Shown: in pieces, positions 63,329-64,000 of the stretch
How the letters are laid out: each line of letters opens with the position of its first letter
How positions within the stretch are numbered: the stretch's first letter is position 1
NCBI RefSeq assembly: GCF_012568845.1
Contig: NZ_CP046194.1
Span: 126,385 to 190,384 of the forward strand
Length of the DNA stretch: 64,000 bases
Reading direction: 5' to 3'
Source of the DNA: Enterobacteriaceae endosymbiont of Donacia cincticornis
Lineage (GTDB): Bacteria > Pseudomonadota > Gammaproteobacteria > Enterobacterales > Enterobacteriaceae
The notes under the pieces: generated by a model
Seen by the model: the letters and a program-made list of their open reading frames with translations, nothing else
Told to the model about the DNA's origin: nothing
Databases searched by the model: none
Translations under genes and position numbers: made by a program

Positions 63329-64000
63329 TTAACTTTTCTCTATCATATAATCATTACTACATCCAGGAGGAACTAAAGGCCAAACATTATCATTTTCATT
63401 AATAGAAACATGTAATATATAAGGTTTATTAATGTTAAAAATTTTTTGTAAACTTTTACTAATTTCATTAGTATTATCTATACTATGTCCAGATATTCCA
63501 AAAGATTTTGCTAATTGAATAAAATCTGGATTATCATATAAATATGTTTCACTATATCTTTTATTAAAAAAAATTTGTTGCCATTGTCTTACCATACCTA
63601 ACCTTTGATTATCTAGTAATATAATTTTTATAGGTAAATTTTTTCTTTTAATTGTACTTAATTCTTGAATATTCATCATAAATGATCCATCACCAGAAAT
63701 ACATATAACATTACTATTAGGTTTAGCTATTTGTGCCCCAATTGCTGCAGGTAATCCAAAACCCATTGTTCCTAATCCACTAGAAGTAATAAAATTTTTC
63801 GGATTAGAAAAATTTATATGTTGTGCTACCCACATTTGATGTTGTCCTACATCAGTAGTAATAATAGTATTATTATTTTTAATATCTGATAATTTTTTAA
63901 GTAAAATAGGAGCAAATATTTTTTTTTTATTTTTATAAGATTTATATATATAAGAATATTTTTTCTTTATTTTTTTTACATATATTTGCCATTTTAAAAT
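63329..64000 (-). CDS. ilvG: Acetolactate synthase II catalytic subunit IlvG, 3' part (cut by window edge)
   Basis: IlvG makes acetolactate or acetohydroxybutyrate with thiamine diphosphate. The open frame continues to the right edge of the window without a stop and gives the last 224 residues. It keeps FAPILLKKLSD, ITTDVGQHQMWVAQH, SSGLGTMGFGLPAAIGAQIA, the ThDP motif ISGDGSFMMN and DNQRLGMVRQWQQIFF. It ends VWPLVPPGCSNDYMIEKS like E. coli IlvG. The sequence is intact where visible, unlike the frameshifted ilvG of E. coli K-12. Any leader-peptide attenuator would lie outside the window. Confidence 0.97.
   Translation of the reverse strand: MLKWQIYVKKIKKKYSYIYKSYKNKKKIFAPILLKKLSDIKNNNTIITTDVGQHQMWVAQHINFSNPKNFITSSGLGTMGFGLPAAIGAQIAKPNSNVICISGDGSFMMNIQELSTIKRKNLPIKIILLDNQRLGMVRQWQQIFFNKRYSETYLYDNPDFIQLAKSFGISGHSIDNTNEISKSLQKIFNINKPYILHVSINENDNVWPLVPPGCSNDYMIEKS

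Noticed and set aside
63833..63835. Internal ATG in ilvG as a gene start
   Set aside because: The frame continues upstream without a stop to the window edge and encodes further IlvG sequence (ITTDVGQHQ, APILLKKLSD), so the ATG is an internal Met.

Overview
The window looks like part of the chromosome of a strongly reduced, extremely AT-rich gammaproteobacterium, most likely an insect endosymbiont of the Enterobacterales type. The reasons are the very low GC visible everywhere, short or absent spacers within operons alternating with featureless A/T spacers, enterobacterial gene order with many neighbours deleted, at least one readable pseudogene (djlA), and retention of essential amino-acid pathways (isoleucine/valine, arginine, chorismate). 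A genus cannot be assigned from sequence reading alone. No phage, insertion sequence, CRISPR array, rRNA or plausible novel system was seen.

Layout. Positions 1-4362 (minus strand): 5' part of gyrA, cut by the window edge and carrying a foldback inverted repeat, then mutS and the membrane protein gene ybhL. Positions 4501-14331 (plus): the dcw cluster reduced to its enzymes (rsmH, murE, murF, mraY, murD, murG, murC, ddlB); ftsL, ftsI, ftsW, ftsQ, ftsA, ftsZ and lpxC are missing from their usual places. Positions 14355-17666: a DciA (DUF721) gene divergent from secA. Positions 17665-20977: a bidirectional terminator, then dnaJ and dnaK behind a well-conserved sigma-32 promoter. Positions 21203-28134: pepA, valS, argI and a solitary potD. 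Positions 28280-31058: tRNA-Asn, prmB, aroC and a 2-Cys peroxiredoxin.

Positions 31398-34492: apaH, apaG and rsmA, then a decayed djlA. Positions 34494-41257: acpS, era, rnc, lepB, lepA and the oligopeptidase gene prlC. Positions 41378-51595: rlmB, miaA, mutL, tRNA-Gly, orn, psd, epmA, efp, epmB, groL, groS and tRNA-Phe. This stretch keeps the order and relative orientation of the E. coli 94-minute region, with the intervening genes removed. Positions 51714-58513: ompA, ygfZ, carB and carA. Positions 58660-64000: ilvC, ilvD, ilvE, ilvM and a partial ilvG, with ilvA absent from its usual position.

How the genes work together. The mur genes build the peptidoglycan precursor lipid II. SecA and signal peptidase drive protein export. 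DnaK/DnaJ and GroEL/GroES handle folding, with heat-shock promoters still recognisable. EF-P and its two modifying enzymes, plus rsmA, rsmH, rlmB, prmB, miaA, era, rnc, orn and lepA, serve translation and RNA processing. carAB with argI, aroC and ilvGMEDC point to provision of amino acids and pyrimidine precursors, as expected of a nutritional symbiont. The nutritional role is inference; the gene identifications rest on recognisable motifs and near-full-length similarity to remembered enterobacterial proteins.
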